From Pterobdella sp. o SKG-2022 (taxonomy: Eukaryota; Annelida; Clitellata; Hirudinida; Piscicolidae), in assembly GCA_964035795.1 (NCBI GenBank), contig OZ038321.1, forward strand, positions 24,981,986 to 25,045,985: a stretch of DNA of 64,000 nt. The letters are read 5' to 3'. The notes below the pieces were generated by a model that saw nothing but the letters and a program-made list of their open reading frames with translations, was not told the DNA's origin and searched no databases. Of this stretch, positions 26,596 to 39,400 are shown piece by piece (position 1 is the stretch's first letter; every line of letters starts with the position of its first letter). The translations under genes and the position numbers were made by a program.

Positions 26596-27870
26596 TTTGT
26601 TTCGGGCCTTTAACTATTTGTCAAGCTTGGCATTATATCGATGCTGCGCTAAGCTTAACAATGGGTATTCAAAGCTATTTTTGAAGTATTATTATATTTG
26701 AGACGAGATATATTTATTGGTTAGTCATTCAAAACTTTTAATTAAGGTTGAACCTTGGTTTTTTCTAACAACCAACATATAAATATAATTCTTGTCTATT
26801 CTTTTTAATAGAAATCCGAAGTATGAAATCTTTTCGGTTTTCCAGCTTAGATCAGAACATAAGACAACTATCGATAAAAATATATTTATGATGTAAAGCG
26901 AATTTGCTGAAATTTAAAGTGCTTTTAAATCTGTGGTATTTTTCGAAGTTGTTTTAGAGCAAGTGTGATAATTTGGAGTTTTAAGACATATTCAGTTTTA
27001 TTTAAGAAAAAATTCAAGCTAAACTTGTGTGTTTGTAACTTTGTGAAATATTTCAATTTTTATTTAGCAATATATTTTTTCATTGCATGATTCTCATGAA
27101 GATTAGTCTAATTAAAAATACTTGAAACCATCAAAATTTAAAAAAAAAAACTTTTTTTTCAATAAGTCATTGTGATTGGAAAAATTGAAGCAAAAGAAAA
27201 AATTATATTAATCAAATATTTTTGAACTACTTTCAGACCATTAAGTTCTATCATCACAATTTAAGTTGATAATTAGCCATTAAATAATATCATAAATAAA
27301 TTTTGACTTACAATATTGAACTTACATTTGTCAAGACCGATCTTGTTTGGAGAAATATATTTAACCATCAGTTCATCAATTCAGTACAGTTTAGTCAAGT
27401 ATTCATAATTACATTGCCTAGATAAAATGAAACAAAATCTAATCAAGAAAAAAAATTTGTATGACAGCTAAAGATATTCTACTAAAATTGATCAGTGAGA
27501 AATAAAACGAAGCATAAATTTTGATAAAATCTTGGTTTATTGAAACTTTATAAAAAATTAAAGTTGCACCTCAGTTGCTTGCCTTGGAGCTATACAAATT
27601 GACCATCTTTAAAGTAACATTAAAAAATATTCATCTCCATTGAGTATTGGGTTAATGTTATAAACTTATTTTCATTTTGAGTAAAAAAACTTTTAATCAT
27701 TGTGAAGAGTTTTAAAACCAGTTTTTAAGAAAGTAACTGAGACAATTTTAATTTTTATTTGAAAAAATGATCATATTTGAATGTTCAAACACAAATTCAA
27801 AAAAAAAAATTATTTAAAATTGTCATTGAAACTAATTATTAATGGTTAAGACTATCAAATACATCTCTTT
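26596..27870. other. Intergenic, AT-rich
   Basis: Lies between the 5' end of ALIX and the 3' end of the COX14-like gene, both transcribed on the minus strand. It should contain the ALIX promoter. No TATA box, CpG-rich patch, conserved motif or ORF stands out. Confidence 0.5.
27754..27759 (-). terminator. Possible poly(A) signal of the COX14-like gene
   Basis: AATAAA on the minus strand about 110 bases downstream of the stop codon of the small gene at 27871-28072. Confidence 0.3.
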
Positions 27871-28072
27871 CTACTCAGTATTTTCCACATTTTTTGTTTT
27901 TGTTCCTGAAAATGAAAGATAAACTGAGACATAAAAATTTATTCATATGAAACTAACCTCGGTAAAATTTCACAAACTTATATCCTATGTACGCAGTTCC
28001 AGCAACACTGAAACCTATGAGGAAAGTCACAGAGGATCTGTGCAACATATCAAACAGATATTTCTTTTGCAT
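27871..28072 (-). CDS. COX14-like small single-span membrane protein
   Basis: Two minus-strand exons, 28072-27958 and 27905-27871, joined at a GTTAGT donor and a TTTTCAG acceptor in phase 1, encode 49 residues. The chain has a Lys-rich start (MQKKYLFDML), one hydrophobic segment of about 20 residues (SSVTFLIGFSVAGTAYIGY) and a basic, polar end. Length, the single helix with internal Gly residues and the charge pattern on both sides resemble COX14, a mitochondrial inner-membrane protein that couples COX1 translation to cytochrome-oxidase assembly. Such short proteins carry little sequence signal, so another small integral membrane protein is possible. It stands alone, upstream of ALIX and downstream of the YWTD/EGF gene, all on the same strand. 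Confidence 0.5.
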
Positions 28073-28499
28073 TTTTATTTTCTATATTAAATAAGATCTC
28101 TCATTTGAACAAATAAATTTAAATTTTTAAATAAGAATACTCAGTTTTGAAAAACTATTTCAATTTTTATAACCTTAAAACCCAATATCGCTCACTTATA
28201 GACTCTGGTCTTAAAAGTAACAAATTTAGTTATAAAAAGTTACAGACAATCAAATTTTTTCAAAAACGGTATCACAAAATAAAAAATTGAAAAATTATTT
28301 TTGAGTATTCAGACGCTTCAATTTCAAAAAATGACTATAAAGTAATAGGTATACGGTCATATAAGCCCTTTTCACTACAATCCGTCTATGGCTGAGCGAA
28401 CCAATCAGTTTAGAAGACTTTTTAAATTTCAAACTGAAAAAAAGTTTAATAAATCTATCATATATATTTTAATTTTCATTAAAGTTTTTGTTGCATTTT
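28073..28499. other. Intergenic, AT-rich
   Basis: Upstream region of the COX14-like gene; nothing recognisable. Confidence 0.4.
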
Positions 28500-28866
28500 A
28501 CATCCGTATTTGACGTCTTCATCTCTCCATCTCTAAAGGATCTCCACTGGATACCTCTTTCTTGCCGCTCTTTCTATGAAATCTGTACTCTTATGTAAAA
28601 AATCATTTTATATAACTCATCTTTTTATCTTTCCAATCTCATACTACCTTCTAAGGATGCTGGCGTTTGATCCTCTACACGCTCTCAACTCTTTATCATC
28701 CCTCTCTCATTCCTTTGCTAAAGCTTCTTTTTTTTCTAGTCTTCTTCTAAGAATCTTTCCATTTTAAAATCTTAAATCATTTTTTTTTTATTCTATTTTT
28801 ATTAGGTAAAAAACCTCAAAACTCTCTCCTTTAAGCGGTTCATAGAAGCGCGCTACATAAACTATA
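28500..28866 (+). mobile_element. Decayed 3' end of an L2/CR1-like LINE
   Basis: In broken plus-strand frames this region reads like the end of an L2-type reverse-transcriptase protein. It shows the block SLKDLHWIPL, equivalent to DRLQWLPV near the C-terminus of the intact element in this window. A serine-rich stretch follows, then a 3' end with GAAGCGCGCTACATAAAC next to a short AT repeat, the signature seen at L2/CR1 3' termini. Several stops and frameshifts are present, so it is an old, 5'-truncated copy in the opposite orientation to the intact one. Confidence 0.6.
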
Positions 28867-29523
28867 TATACTTACTTCAAAAATACTGAGTAATGTAATG
28901 TATTGCTCAAAATTATGTGAAAAAACGGAATAAAAAAAATATAAAACGCAACACAAACTTTTATTGCATTTTCCTATAAAATTGAATATAAAATACAGCT
29001 AAAATTTTTATAGCATTAATTTTTTTCATGCTATTATTAAAGGTACACAGAATTTCAAGAAGTTTTAGTTTGATTATATAAAAAGTGTAATTAAAACTGA
29101 TTGATTCGCTTAGTGATGTGACGTATTGCAGTACAAAAGCTTGTATAAGGTCACAACTAAAAGGAAGAGCCTAATAAAGAAACAAAAAAGATATTTCATA
29201 TTTAACTTTGGATAACAGGTTCAACTTTTGTTCTGATTCGATGCAGTATTTTCCAAGCTTATCCGCAAAATTTATATTCAAATTAAGTTGATAAATTTTG
29301 TTCATGAAGTAATAGATACATAGTTGCAAAAACCAAATTTTTATTTGAATGTTGTTTTAGATATAAAAGTATGTTGAAATTGAATAAATCTTGTTGAGAA
29401 TTTGTAAATTTTTTCGTTCAATATGAACAGTCAAGTCTTAAGATTTAAGAATTTATAAAATAAACAAAATCTTTTTGAATCTAAATTTTTTAATAATTAT
29501 TCAAAAAAATTTTTTCTTGCTTT
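28867..29523. other. Intergenic, AT-rich, 3' flank of the YWTD/EGF gene
   Basis: Contains a minus-strand AATAAA (29340-29345) about 180 bases beyond the stop codon of the YWTD/EGF gene, a likely poly(A) signal. Nothing else recognised. Confidence 0.4.
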
Positions 29524-32500
29524 CTAATTTAATTCTATTGCAACTGTGACTAAAGCCATTGTGATGAAGGGCAGAGTGAGATATATTCCGTATGATGATC
29601 CTGTCAGTTTGGTAGTCTGATTATTAATTAACAAGAATACTAATTCAAAGTAGTGTTAATGGGTTTTTGAAACCTTATACTATTTACATGACACCCAAAA
29701 ATATCAAACACGCATTTTGTAAGATTTTCTGGAATGAATATAGCAAAGTTGAAATTAAGAAATATAATAAAGTAGAAAATTTATAAAACTAACCTATGTC
29801 ACCAGTGAAGTTATAAATGACTAAAAAAACCTGTGAAATGGTGCAGGGGAATAATAAAAACAGGGTGGTTTATGGGCAGTTTGTTTATCTTCGTCGCCCT
29901 CTTCAAGCTAGTATCCACTTTCCAAACACAACTATTAACACGTTAGTTCATAAGTAATAAAAAATGGTAAAATATTATAGAATTTTTATTTTCATAGATA
30001 ATTATTTTTTCATAATGTTTTGGCGAAAAGGCAAAGTTTTCGGTTAAATAAGTAAGTTTTAATAGTATTCACTAAACTTCATCACCGATAGTTATAAGAA
30101 TATTTGATAATTTTACATATTTTTTTTACTTATAAAGTTTGTTCAATAAAAAAGACAAAAGCTTGAAGATTTTTTGGAAATTAAAATAGGAAAAGTTTTT
30201 TGCTGGTTTCATCAAGCTTCACAAGACCAGGTTTGATCTGAGGGTCTTTCCACATCGACTCTCTGCTTTTCGGTTCTCTAGCCACTTGCTGAATTATGAA
30301 TCATTAGTTTCAAATACTCACTGATTAGATTGATCTGTCAAGTAAATGAATCGATTGATCTTGGAAGCAGAAGTAAAGTTGGTTTTGATGGTTGAGTTGG
30401 CGCACTTCAATTCAAATGTTGAATAAGAGTTGCTTTTTTTGAGCGTGTAGTTCACATAGTTTGTGTGGAGTTTTGCAGGAATTTGTGAACGAAGTCTCAC
30501 GCTTACTTCTCTTTTCTTGTGAATTTTCTTGGAGGGAAACTCTTTGTAGATCAGCTTACCTTCGTCGTCAATGAAGAAATACGATTCTTGAGTGAAGAAA
30601 AATTAGTTTAGTAGTTTAAGTCTTTCAATTTTGAGTAAAGTCTAGAATACAAGTAATTAAACACTGTTGTATTTGATACGTAAAATGAAAATAAAATTTG
30701 ATGACTCATAATTTTTGAAATGTCCAAAATATAAAACAAATAGCAAAAAAACATTTGAGTTAGTTCAACTAAGGTTCTACTTATATCTAGTTTATCATTA
30801 TGAAAACATTATCGGTATCTACTGACTCTAATAAGAAGATCCAATGATATAAAAATTTTGTTATAACCTTTGTGGTTGAGAATTAGAGTCTTCACGCAAA
30901 ACCCTTGCAAAAACACTTGTTTTTTCTCTGGATTATCAATGTCCATCAGATAAACTGTTTTGCCCCAGCAATCTCCTATGTAAAAAACTCTAGAAAAATT
31001 TATTATATCAAAAATAAAAAGTAATTTTTTTTATTGATACTTTTAAATATTAATTATCATGGCTGAAAGCTTTTGAATCTTTATTATGGTTTTGAAGACT
31101 CATTAAGACGTATATTAATGGGAGAAACTTTTCATCGGGATCGATAGCTAGAATCCTGGAATCAGGAAAATTGAAGGATGTGATTGTTTTGATATCACTT
31201 CCATCGTAGTCAATTGATTTGAGTTCAGATTTGTCGGTGGTAAAATATAAGACTTTCTTCGATTCTAATATTTCTAAACTATTGATAACGTTCAAAATAT
31301 CTGAAATGATTTTATAGTTTATGTTTCTCAACAAATATAATTTTTATTTTACTTGAAGAGTATATTCTTTTTAATTGTTTGCTTTTGAGGCTCAGTCGAT
31401 TTATTATGGAATAAGTAGAGTAAAAAAGCACCGCCAAATCAGAGTCGAAACCCATATGAGAAATCTTTTCAAAAATTTGGTATGATACGATTTGGTTTCC
31501 AGAAAATTCGTTAACTTCAATCAACTTCCCTTCGGTGTCAAATATGGTAACTGATGATTTTATTCCGGGTGGGTTCTCATCTGTTTGAAACATCGCTCAT
31601 AGAAAATTTTATTTCCTTAAAATTTCAAATAAAAATTTTAAATAATATTTTGAAAGAAATATTACTATTGAAGCATGTTTTCTGATCATTTTGTAGTTCA
31701 TAACCCACACCACACTTGCAAACAACTTTGCCATCTCTTTCAAAGCATATGTGACTGCAGTTTCCATTTTGTTTCCAACAACCACCTGCTAATGTTGATG
31801 ATTTTATTGTAAACATCTCACTATTTGAAACTTTATTTGAAACAATAAGAAGTTTTAAAACTTCTTTTTGCTTGGTTATAACGTAAGTTAATAGTATCGA
31901 CAGATGAGTTGGCTAAAACTCTTCTACGCTTTTCTATTAAGTTATTTAAGTAAAGTAGAATTCATTGAATGTTAACATTGGCTTCCAGTAATACAAGAGT
32001 TTTATTTAAAGTATTAGAACAGTTCAAAGTTCAAAAAATTCTTATATTTGATTTACTATTGAGTTGTTTTTGTTGGCTTACTTTGGAATGGTCGTTGTAG
32101 GAGAGGGCTTGATATAGCCAAAGATTTCACCTATCACAAATAACGCTTTAGTTATTGTATCCTTAAATAACTAAATTTAATATTCTATATTGCATTTTAC
32201 TAACATTGATGTAACTTTTAAAAGTGATACTGGTGGTGTAAGTTAGTCTTGATGATGTGTTGTCCATTCTATACACCAACAGGTCTTTTTTGGTCCCAAA
32301 AATAACATAGGGCTAGCATGGAGTTTAATGCGTCATAAAATTAAGAAATCAAATTCAAACCAAATCAATTACAAGTATGATTATAGTGATATTAACTTCA
32401 GGAGTTTTCGACCACTGAGTATTATGAACTTTGAATGCAAAGTAATGTAATGTAAGTTTTCTTAGATATGACAGTTTAAAAAATAATTATGCAAGCATAA

Positions 32501-34945
32501 CTGAGAAGTAGAAAAACAAAAGTTTTACCCATGAAACGATGAAAGAATTGAATATATTTTGATGTTTTTTATCTTTATAAGTTCTCTTATTTGTCCCATC
32601 TAGATTACTTCTGAAAAAAGTGTTCAACCCAGTGTCTAGCCAGAATATTTCATTAAGCATCCGATCATAAAACAAGTTTAATGGCTGCATTAGATCGCCT
32701 GTTAATGAGTTGAAGTTTTTTAATGATTTACATTGAATGGGAAGTTTAAACACGCTTTTATCATTTTTGGTTATAAACGGTTCATATAGGATAGCCTTTA
32801 TTCTTAGAGCCTGTTACGCCTTCTGGTGCATAGAACAGCATAAGAGTTTAAATGGTTATGGTTAATTATATGCAAGGTAAGAGTTCAAGGGTTTACTTTT
32901 GATTATGGTTGTTCGATTTTCTCCCATCAAGTTTGACCGCTCTATCGCCAAATTATCCCCAGTGTCAATCCAAAATAGATACCTGCATTTTATGAGAGAA
33001 TTTCGTAATCTGTACGTTTTGTTTTTTATAACACATGATTACTAAAACGATGAATACATGAAGAAAATTAGGACTTTTCTTCAATCTCTGTGAAATACCA
33101 ATTTATATTTTTTCTATTTATTAAAACTCGGTTTTAAAATATTTTCCATCTATGAGTAATACTTCAAAACAATAATTAGCTTATTGAGGTAAGAAGCTTT
33201 TCGTTATCAACGTAACATTTTCAAGTTCACTTGAAAATTTATTGTGGCTTTCGGAAAAAATCATTTTGCATCAAGTTCAATACGTTTCTTACTCCATATT
33301 AGGAGCTGTAGCGATAGAAATGGGTCCAGTCAAGCCTTCAGAAACCACCACATTCCAAACTCTCTGGTACATACTGAAAACGCCAATGAGTTTTAATGAG
33401 AAATCCGCCCAGTAGATATTATTATTCTGCCAATCATAACTCAAACTGTACACCTGCAAGTTAGGGTAATTATGAGGAATTAAAAGACTATGGTATTTGA
33501 TAATTGAGGCTTTTTAAAGCACTATCATTTGAATGAAATTAATCTTTGAGTGAATTTGTCATTTTTTAAAATTGTCATAAATTTTGAAATTTGAACCAAT
33601 TTGATTAACTAAACTAGTCTAAAACGATTTGAATCAAAGACTTTTATTACCTAAATATTAATAAGAAGCTTTTCGTAAGTTGAACTCACATTATCAAGTA
33701 TACAAACTAGATAATGTGTGTTACGAAAAGTTTGTTGTTCTTATTCAGTTAATAGAAGTGTTTGATTCAAATGTCTTAAGCAATTTAATCATACAAATTT
33801 GAAACTCACAGATATGTATTTCATATGGATAATGTCAAAATTATAGGTGTAAACCAGATTGAAAACTAAGAACTGGATACTATATAATGGTTTACGATTA
33901 TATACTATAATTTTTTTTTGCATAAATGTGCATTTTTTTCAATTTATGAAAATTTTTGTAAGCTGAACTTATTTATTACGCACGTGTTAAAGTATTTTTA
34001 CCTAACGGAAGCTTTGTACATTGAAAACCCTTAAAACCAAAGCAATGGTTGCGATACCGAACATTGAAGAATGCTCTTCAAGAAGGAGGCTGAAACTAAC
34101 TTTTTGTGAGATAGGCAGTTCGTAAGGACAGTAAGTGACAGAGTAGTCGGGTACGAAACATATCTTTCTAGAATTCAAATCACTCACCACACTTTCGTTC
34201 TCATTATGGTTCAATGAAATTCCAAATTTTAACGAATTTTCTTCCGTTTCTTTCACACTTTTAAACTCGTATGTATTTTTCTTGCTGTAAATACTTTTAG
34301 AGAACCTTGAAAATTATCAAACTTTATAAATTTGACAGAAAAAAAAATAATTTTTTTTCAGTTTTCTCCAAAAAATCAATAATGACACCACGACCCGTTT
34401 TTAAAACCTCTGAAGAACCTGTTAATGATGTGATGCAAATCGCCCCTAAGATGTAGGATGGCAGAATGATTCCCCTTGTAAGAGGCGGTCCATGCCAGGA
34501 TTGAATCTTGCCATAGAGAGCCATCTGGCAAATTTAGACGTTGTTAGGTTAGGAAATCATTATTTAATATATTACAAAGGTCTGCGCGCCTGTTGGGACG
34601 TCATTATTAGTTTATTGTTTTTCGTTTAATATTTAAAGAAAAAGATTCATACAATGTTTTTCAAAGTTTATTGTTATTGCTTATGATCATAATAGATGCT
34701 TTTTATTTTTTTGATGATATTTAAATATCGTTTGTAGCGTTAGATAAACAGACTGGTGCAGAAATTAAGCCAAAAAGTGTGTATGTTAAAAAACTAAATA
34801 CTAAAACACTTTTAACTTTCAATTTTTTATTATAAAAATTTAGAATTCATTTCAAAAATTCAACAAACTCACCTGTTGACTTATCCACCAAAAAAAGAAA
34901 ATTCAAAATGAAGAAAATGGCTTTAATATTCATATCACTAAACAT
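29524..34945 (-). CDS. LRP/cueball-like YWTD propeller + EGF protein with hydrophobic C-tail
   Basis: Seventeen minus-strand exons with agreeing phases give 714 residues: 34945-34873, 34524-34419, 34284-34101, 33453-33293, 32982-32897, 32698-32529, 32312-32205, 32130-32082, 31785-31666, 31580-31353, 31300-31129, 30989-30868, 30586-30322, 30288-30223, 29931-29831, 29728-29688, 29616-29524. Order: signal peptide (about 1-22), one set of YWTD-type beta-propeller blades (IYWADFSLKLIG, LFWIDTGDNLAIERSNL, IFWLDTGLNTFFRSNLDG), one EGF module (Cys 315, 322, 326, 335, 337, 350), a second divergent blade set (LYFTTDKSELKSIDYDGSD, RILAIDPDEK), a Cys pair with an NLT glycosylation site, and a final hydrophobic stretch (YGIYLTLPFITMALVTVA) with almost nothing after it. 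Propeller-EGF-propeller is the LRP5/6 and LDL-receptor plan, but there are no LDL-A repeats and no cytoplasmic tail. The end looks like a GPI-attachment signal or a tail anchor. Ligand unknown. The third-last to last exons are the least certain. An alternative start is the Met at 34933. Confidence 0.75.
33627..33774. repeat. Palindromic element in intron 3 of the YWTD/EGF gene
   Basis: The left half (GATTTGAATCA ... GAAGCTTTTCGTAAGTT ... ACATTATCAAGTA) is mirrored by the right half (TAGATAATGTGTG ... TTACGAAAAG ... TGATTCAAAT) around about 33705. The pairing is imperfect and extends about 70 bases on each side. It carries both shared cores of the family. A single half-copy of the core (GAAGCTTTTCGTTATCAACG) also lies in the next intron at about 33191-33210. 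Confidence 0.75.
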
Positions 34946-36450
34946 TTGGTTGTACTGAAGTTTATAGAAATCTAATTTTGATGGCATTAAATTGTATTTA
35001 TTAGAAGGCACTTTACCAAAGCCTTTGAGAAAATTTATATTTTATCAGTCGATGTAATTATCTTAGAATGAATTTGTAAATATTTAGATCTGAAAGTGTA
35101 AGCGAAACTTGGGGAAAATGTAGAGGATAATTATTTTCATGTGGTGAGAAAGTGGTTTCAATTAAGAAAAATAAAGTTTGCGACAAATTGTAGTTTACGA
35201 TATCATATTTGAAATTTCTTAGTGAATATAAAATAGATCTTTAACTAGTCTGAAGCTTAGTTTCTGAAAATTTCTTTTTTAATAGTTAAACTTTTAATGA
35301 AGTACAACTTTCGATATTAAATTAAAAACTGTCACAAAAACTAATATTATATTAACAAGTATGTGGTACCGAAAATATTTTTTTTCAATGTAAGAAGCAG
35401 TTTTAGCACTATTTGAGCGAAATAGTTCAGGTCGTGTAAGGATGATGGGTTTTTAATTGTTCTACTCATAAAAGTCTCACATTTGAAACAAATTTTGAAC
35501 AAATACGTTCTGTTTTAGTGACAAAATCCTTGAAAGGTTTAAATGGTTTGAAACTTTTGATGAAAATATGAAGCAAACAATGCATTATATACAAATAGCT
35601 GGTGAAAATTCTGTTCTACATAATCCGAATATCTTTCATATCCAACAAAAGAAAACGATAACGGCTTCTTTGGTATTAATAGTTATAAAGGTGAACAACA
35701 AGCATTGGATATAAAATAATCAAGATTTTAGAATTTAGGATGTTCAAGATGTATGCATAAAAAAGTGGAAAACAAAATCGAATTGGTTTAACTTTTCTAT
35801 TCTTTCTTCATAATGTAAGCAAAAATAAAATTTCTTGTAGTCTAATTAAATAAGCCATGTTTAGGTTAAAACAATAACATTTATCAATAATATTTATATG
35901 AGTTCATGAAGCATACTTACAATAAAAAATTTTATATTGAAGATGTTTCCCATATTCTGGAAAAGATACAAATTCAATTAGCTCACTAACAATTTATGAT
36001 ATGAATTCCGTATTTTTTCAAAGTTATACTTATGTACACAGTAATAAAAAAATAATCGCATTGGTTATTAAGGAGTGATACTTCGTATTTAAGAATGGTA
36101 TAAAAAATTTATATTTTGCTAAATTACGTTCAATTTGAGAATATATTTCATGAATTATAGTTTTTCACTAAAAGCTTAATATTTTAATGTTTAACTCGAA
36201 AGTTGAAAAAGTTGTCGAAACATTTCACAAAGATCAAAACATTCGTTTTAAATTTTCACAAAAACACTTTGTTTTATATTTCTTAATTTCATTGTTTAAT
36301 TTTCACAAATAAATTAAAATTGTTTGTGAATAGTTAAAACTTATCACTTTTAAACAAGTTTTCTTACGAAACCAACTGTAAGTCTAAAATAGAATAACAT
36401 CTGTGCTTGTATCAAACTAAAATTAAAATAATTCTATAAAGCTTAAAAAA
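34946..36450. promoter_or_regulatory. Divergent intergenic region (YWTD/EGF gene and LTN1)
   Basis: 1.5 kb between the start codons of two genes transcribed away from each other, so it must hold both promoters. It is AT-rich throughout, with no CpG-rich block and no unambiguous core-promoter element. The LTN1 start codon sits in AAAAAATGGGG, a favourable context with purine at -3 and G at +4. Confidence 0.4.
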
Positions 36451-39400
36451 ATGGGGAAAAATAAACCGGGGTTCAGAACTAAAGGAAACGTGAAAGTTAG
36501 TATCATTTTGATTACCACATTCTTCAACTTTTTTTCAGGTTTATGAAAATAAATTCAAGTTTTCAAGAATTCATTAGTGTATATCAAAAAAATTTTATTC
36601 AAAGTATAAATTTTCTAGGCTTCAAGCAGTTCTAAAGCAGCGGAGCTATGTAATATTTTTACTACTTCAACTGAAAACCCTTTCCTAATTAATAAAGAAG
36701 AACAACTTGACGCAGAGTTTTTGATTGCCAATAAAAAACTATCCAAAAAAGACTCTAACACAAGAATAAAGGTATTACTTTAAATATAAAAGTTAATTCT
36801 ATGAAAATGGATAATTTTTCAATAAATTCATCATTCAATTTCTTTCAAAATTCATAAAGGGACTGCAAGAAATAAAACAATATATCGATTCTAAAGAGAA
36901 ATCGCTGCTAATTCCCATCATACCCAGTTATTTCAGCAGCTATGCCAAAGCTGTGCTGGTTGGTTGAGAACATTTCAAACTCATTTTTATAAACAATATT
37001 TATAAATAAAACAGCTATCATTTTCTGTTTAATAATATCACATCCCTGTTTTACATCTATTAACAAACTAACAAAGCTCACTTTAGTATCAACAACCAAA
37101 CAGGACGATGACAAGCAAGTGAGAGAACTAAGTAATGAATGTTTGTGGTTGTTGTTATCAAAGGTTCGTGAAGACTCTCCCAGACACCTAGGAGACATAG
37201 CAGCTGTGTGGCTCATATCACAGTGTGATACTAATGCTTCTGTTGCTGCTCTTGCCAGAAAGGTTGTTTGGAGGCTTTTGATATAAAATTATCTGATTAT
37301 TATCAGTAATTAAATAATAATATCATGGTTTTATTTTTATAGAAAAAAATAGCTTGAGCTATAAATCATGGTTAAAATATTAAAGTAATATGAATTATTT
37401 TAAAATTTAATTAATAACGCTCAAATTTTTGAATAATAATAATAATAATTTAGGAGGTTTATTATAGTGATGTTTAACCCAGAGAGTTTCAAGAATATTA
37501 GTCTCCAGTGATGAAACTTTCCAATCTTTCAACTTTATGCATTTCATTGCTAAATATTTTTCAATAACACGGCTCATATCATTTACCTGATAATTAATTA
37601 TTTGCTACTAGTTAATATAACATCCACCAAAATTGATAAAGCACTTGATTGAATGATGCTAGGTGTTTGAAGAGACATTTAAAGAAGGAGGGAGACAACG
37701 TTTTGTGCTAATGTTTCAGAGTCATATCATTGGGGTTCGTCTGTTTGGTGCTTATATCATCTTGTTTATTTTCAAATAATCTTCATTCATTCAGCGCTAG
37801 TAGTTTTACTTCGTTAAACCACTTATTTATAATATCAATATTCTTTTATATAGCGTCAACTAAACAATTGAAGTGTGCATATGTTCTTCTTATATCATAC
37901 ATTTTTTGTCATTCTATAGTCTTTAGTCAAAGCTCACATGCATTTTTGATGACTTTTTTTATTTCCAAAACCTTATTCCATGACTTCCAATCTTCAAATT
38001 ATATTTTTGAAAGTGTGAGGATTTATACCAATTATGACATTGGAAACTATATTTTTTTATGTAAAAGTATCAACCTTTCTTTTAATTGAATTAATCCAAA
38101 AATAAATATTAATAATTAATCCATATCTAAACATTTTTAACTTTTAACATCTACAACTCAACTCAATTAATTGGATGCTTATCTGATGCTAGCATGTAAT
38201 CGGAAGTGAAATAAATTCAGTTAATATATAGTTGAATAATTTTGACAGGTGTTGAAAACAAATCTATATGAACTCCAGGCTGAGAACCTCACATTATATA
38301 AGTGAGTTTAATGTATTGAAAGATGACTGAACATGATGATGACTAGTAATTGAAATATGTTATTATTTACAGGATTTATTTCTTATGAATATCATTTAAA
38401 TACAATTAAGTCACGCATTATTCATCATTTTATAACTACAAGGATTTCACTATTAACAACTCTCAAATACATATACCAAAAATTCACACTAACTTCCACC
38501 ATTTTCCCTCAACCACAAACACACCAAACCCATATAAACACTGACCCAGTCTCATACCATGTAAATAAAAAAAAACATTAAACATGTAATAATAATAACA
38601 ATAACCTCATTAGAACGACAGAGGCAGACTTGATAGAGGCAAGACACACTAGGGTACTCACATCATCCATAGACGCCTTCACCAGGCTGATAATGTTGAG
38701 TGCTGAAGCAGATCGACCTAAGCTCTTTCCAAAGTTGTTGCATGTGTTATTCGATGAACGAAAGTTTTGGGCATTTGGGAGGAGTACACATGCTTCTGTG
38801 AGATTCTCTTTAATTAGCTTTCATTAAGTGGGATGGTTTATAAGTTTATTCATGCACGAAACTATTCGATTTACAAAAAAATTATCTTCAGGTTAAATTA
38901 ATTTAATTAATAAAAGAGAATTAAATATCAGTTAAGATATTAAATAACTAAAAACAAGAAAAGGGAGAAAATTTCAATTTATAATGTGAATGCAAAAGAT
39001 TCGTAAAAACTTGCATCCACAATTAATATAAGTTTAAAGGCATCATACGGGAACTCTTGAAAAACCTCACGCAGTTGAAAAGGGCCTTTTTGGAATTGAT
39101 GGCATCAGTCGTCGATATGAGTCTTAGCATCAATTCATCAACACTCATCTCAACTCCCACACCACACACTCTCACTGCTTCAACACCGCACAACACAACA
39201 ACACCCATCTCGCAGCCACACGGCACTCAAACAACTTCAATCCTCACACTACAAACCTATAAAAAAGTTGACGACAATGACAAAACTGCATATTCTGAAA
39301 CAGATAACGCCAAGACAACACAAACATCGGCTATAGAAATCCCTTCACCAGATATCGTCAATGATAAACAAAAAGACGCCAATACGGACAATAGTATTAA

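Noticed and set aside
29616..29831. Direct joining of the exon ending at 29831 to the last exon, giving a polar C-terminus
   Set aside because: The phase also closes that way, but a 41-base exon at 29688-29728 with good splice sites gives a hydrophobic tail typical of membrane-attached proteins. The direct join is kept only as an alternative isoform.
32700..32897. An apparent frame break between exons 5 and 6 of the YWTD/EGF gene
   Set aside because: Extending exon 6 upstream of 32698 gives the wrong phase. The acceptor at 32699 (ATTAACAG) joins in phase and restores a normal blade, so there is no frameshift.
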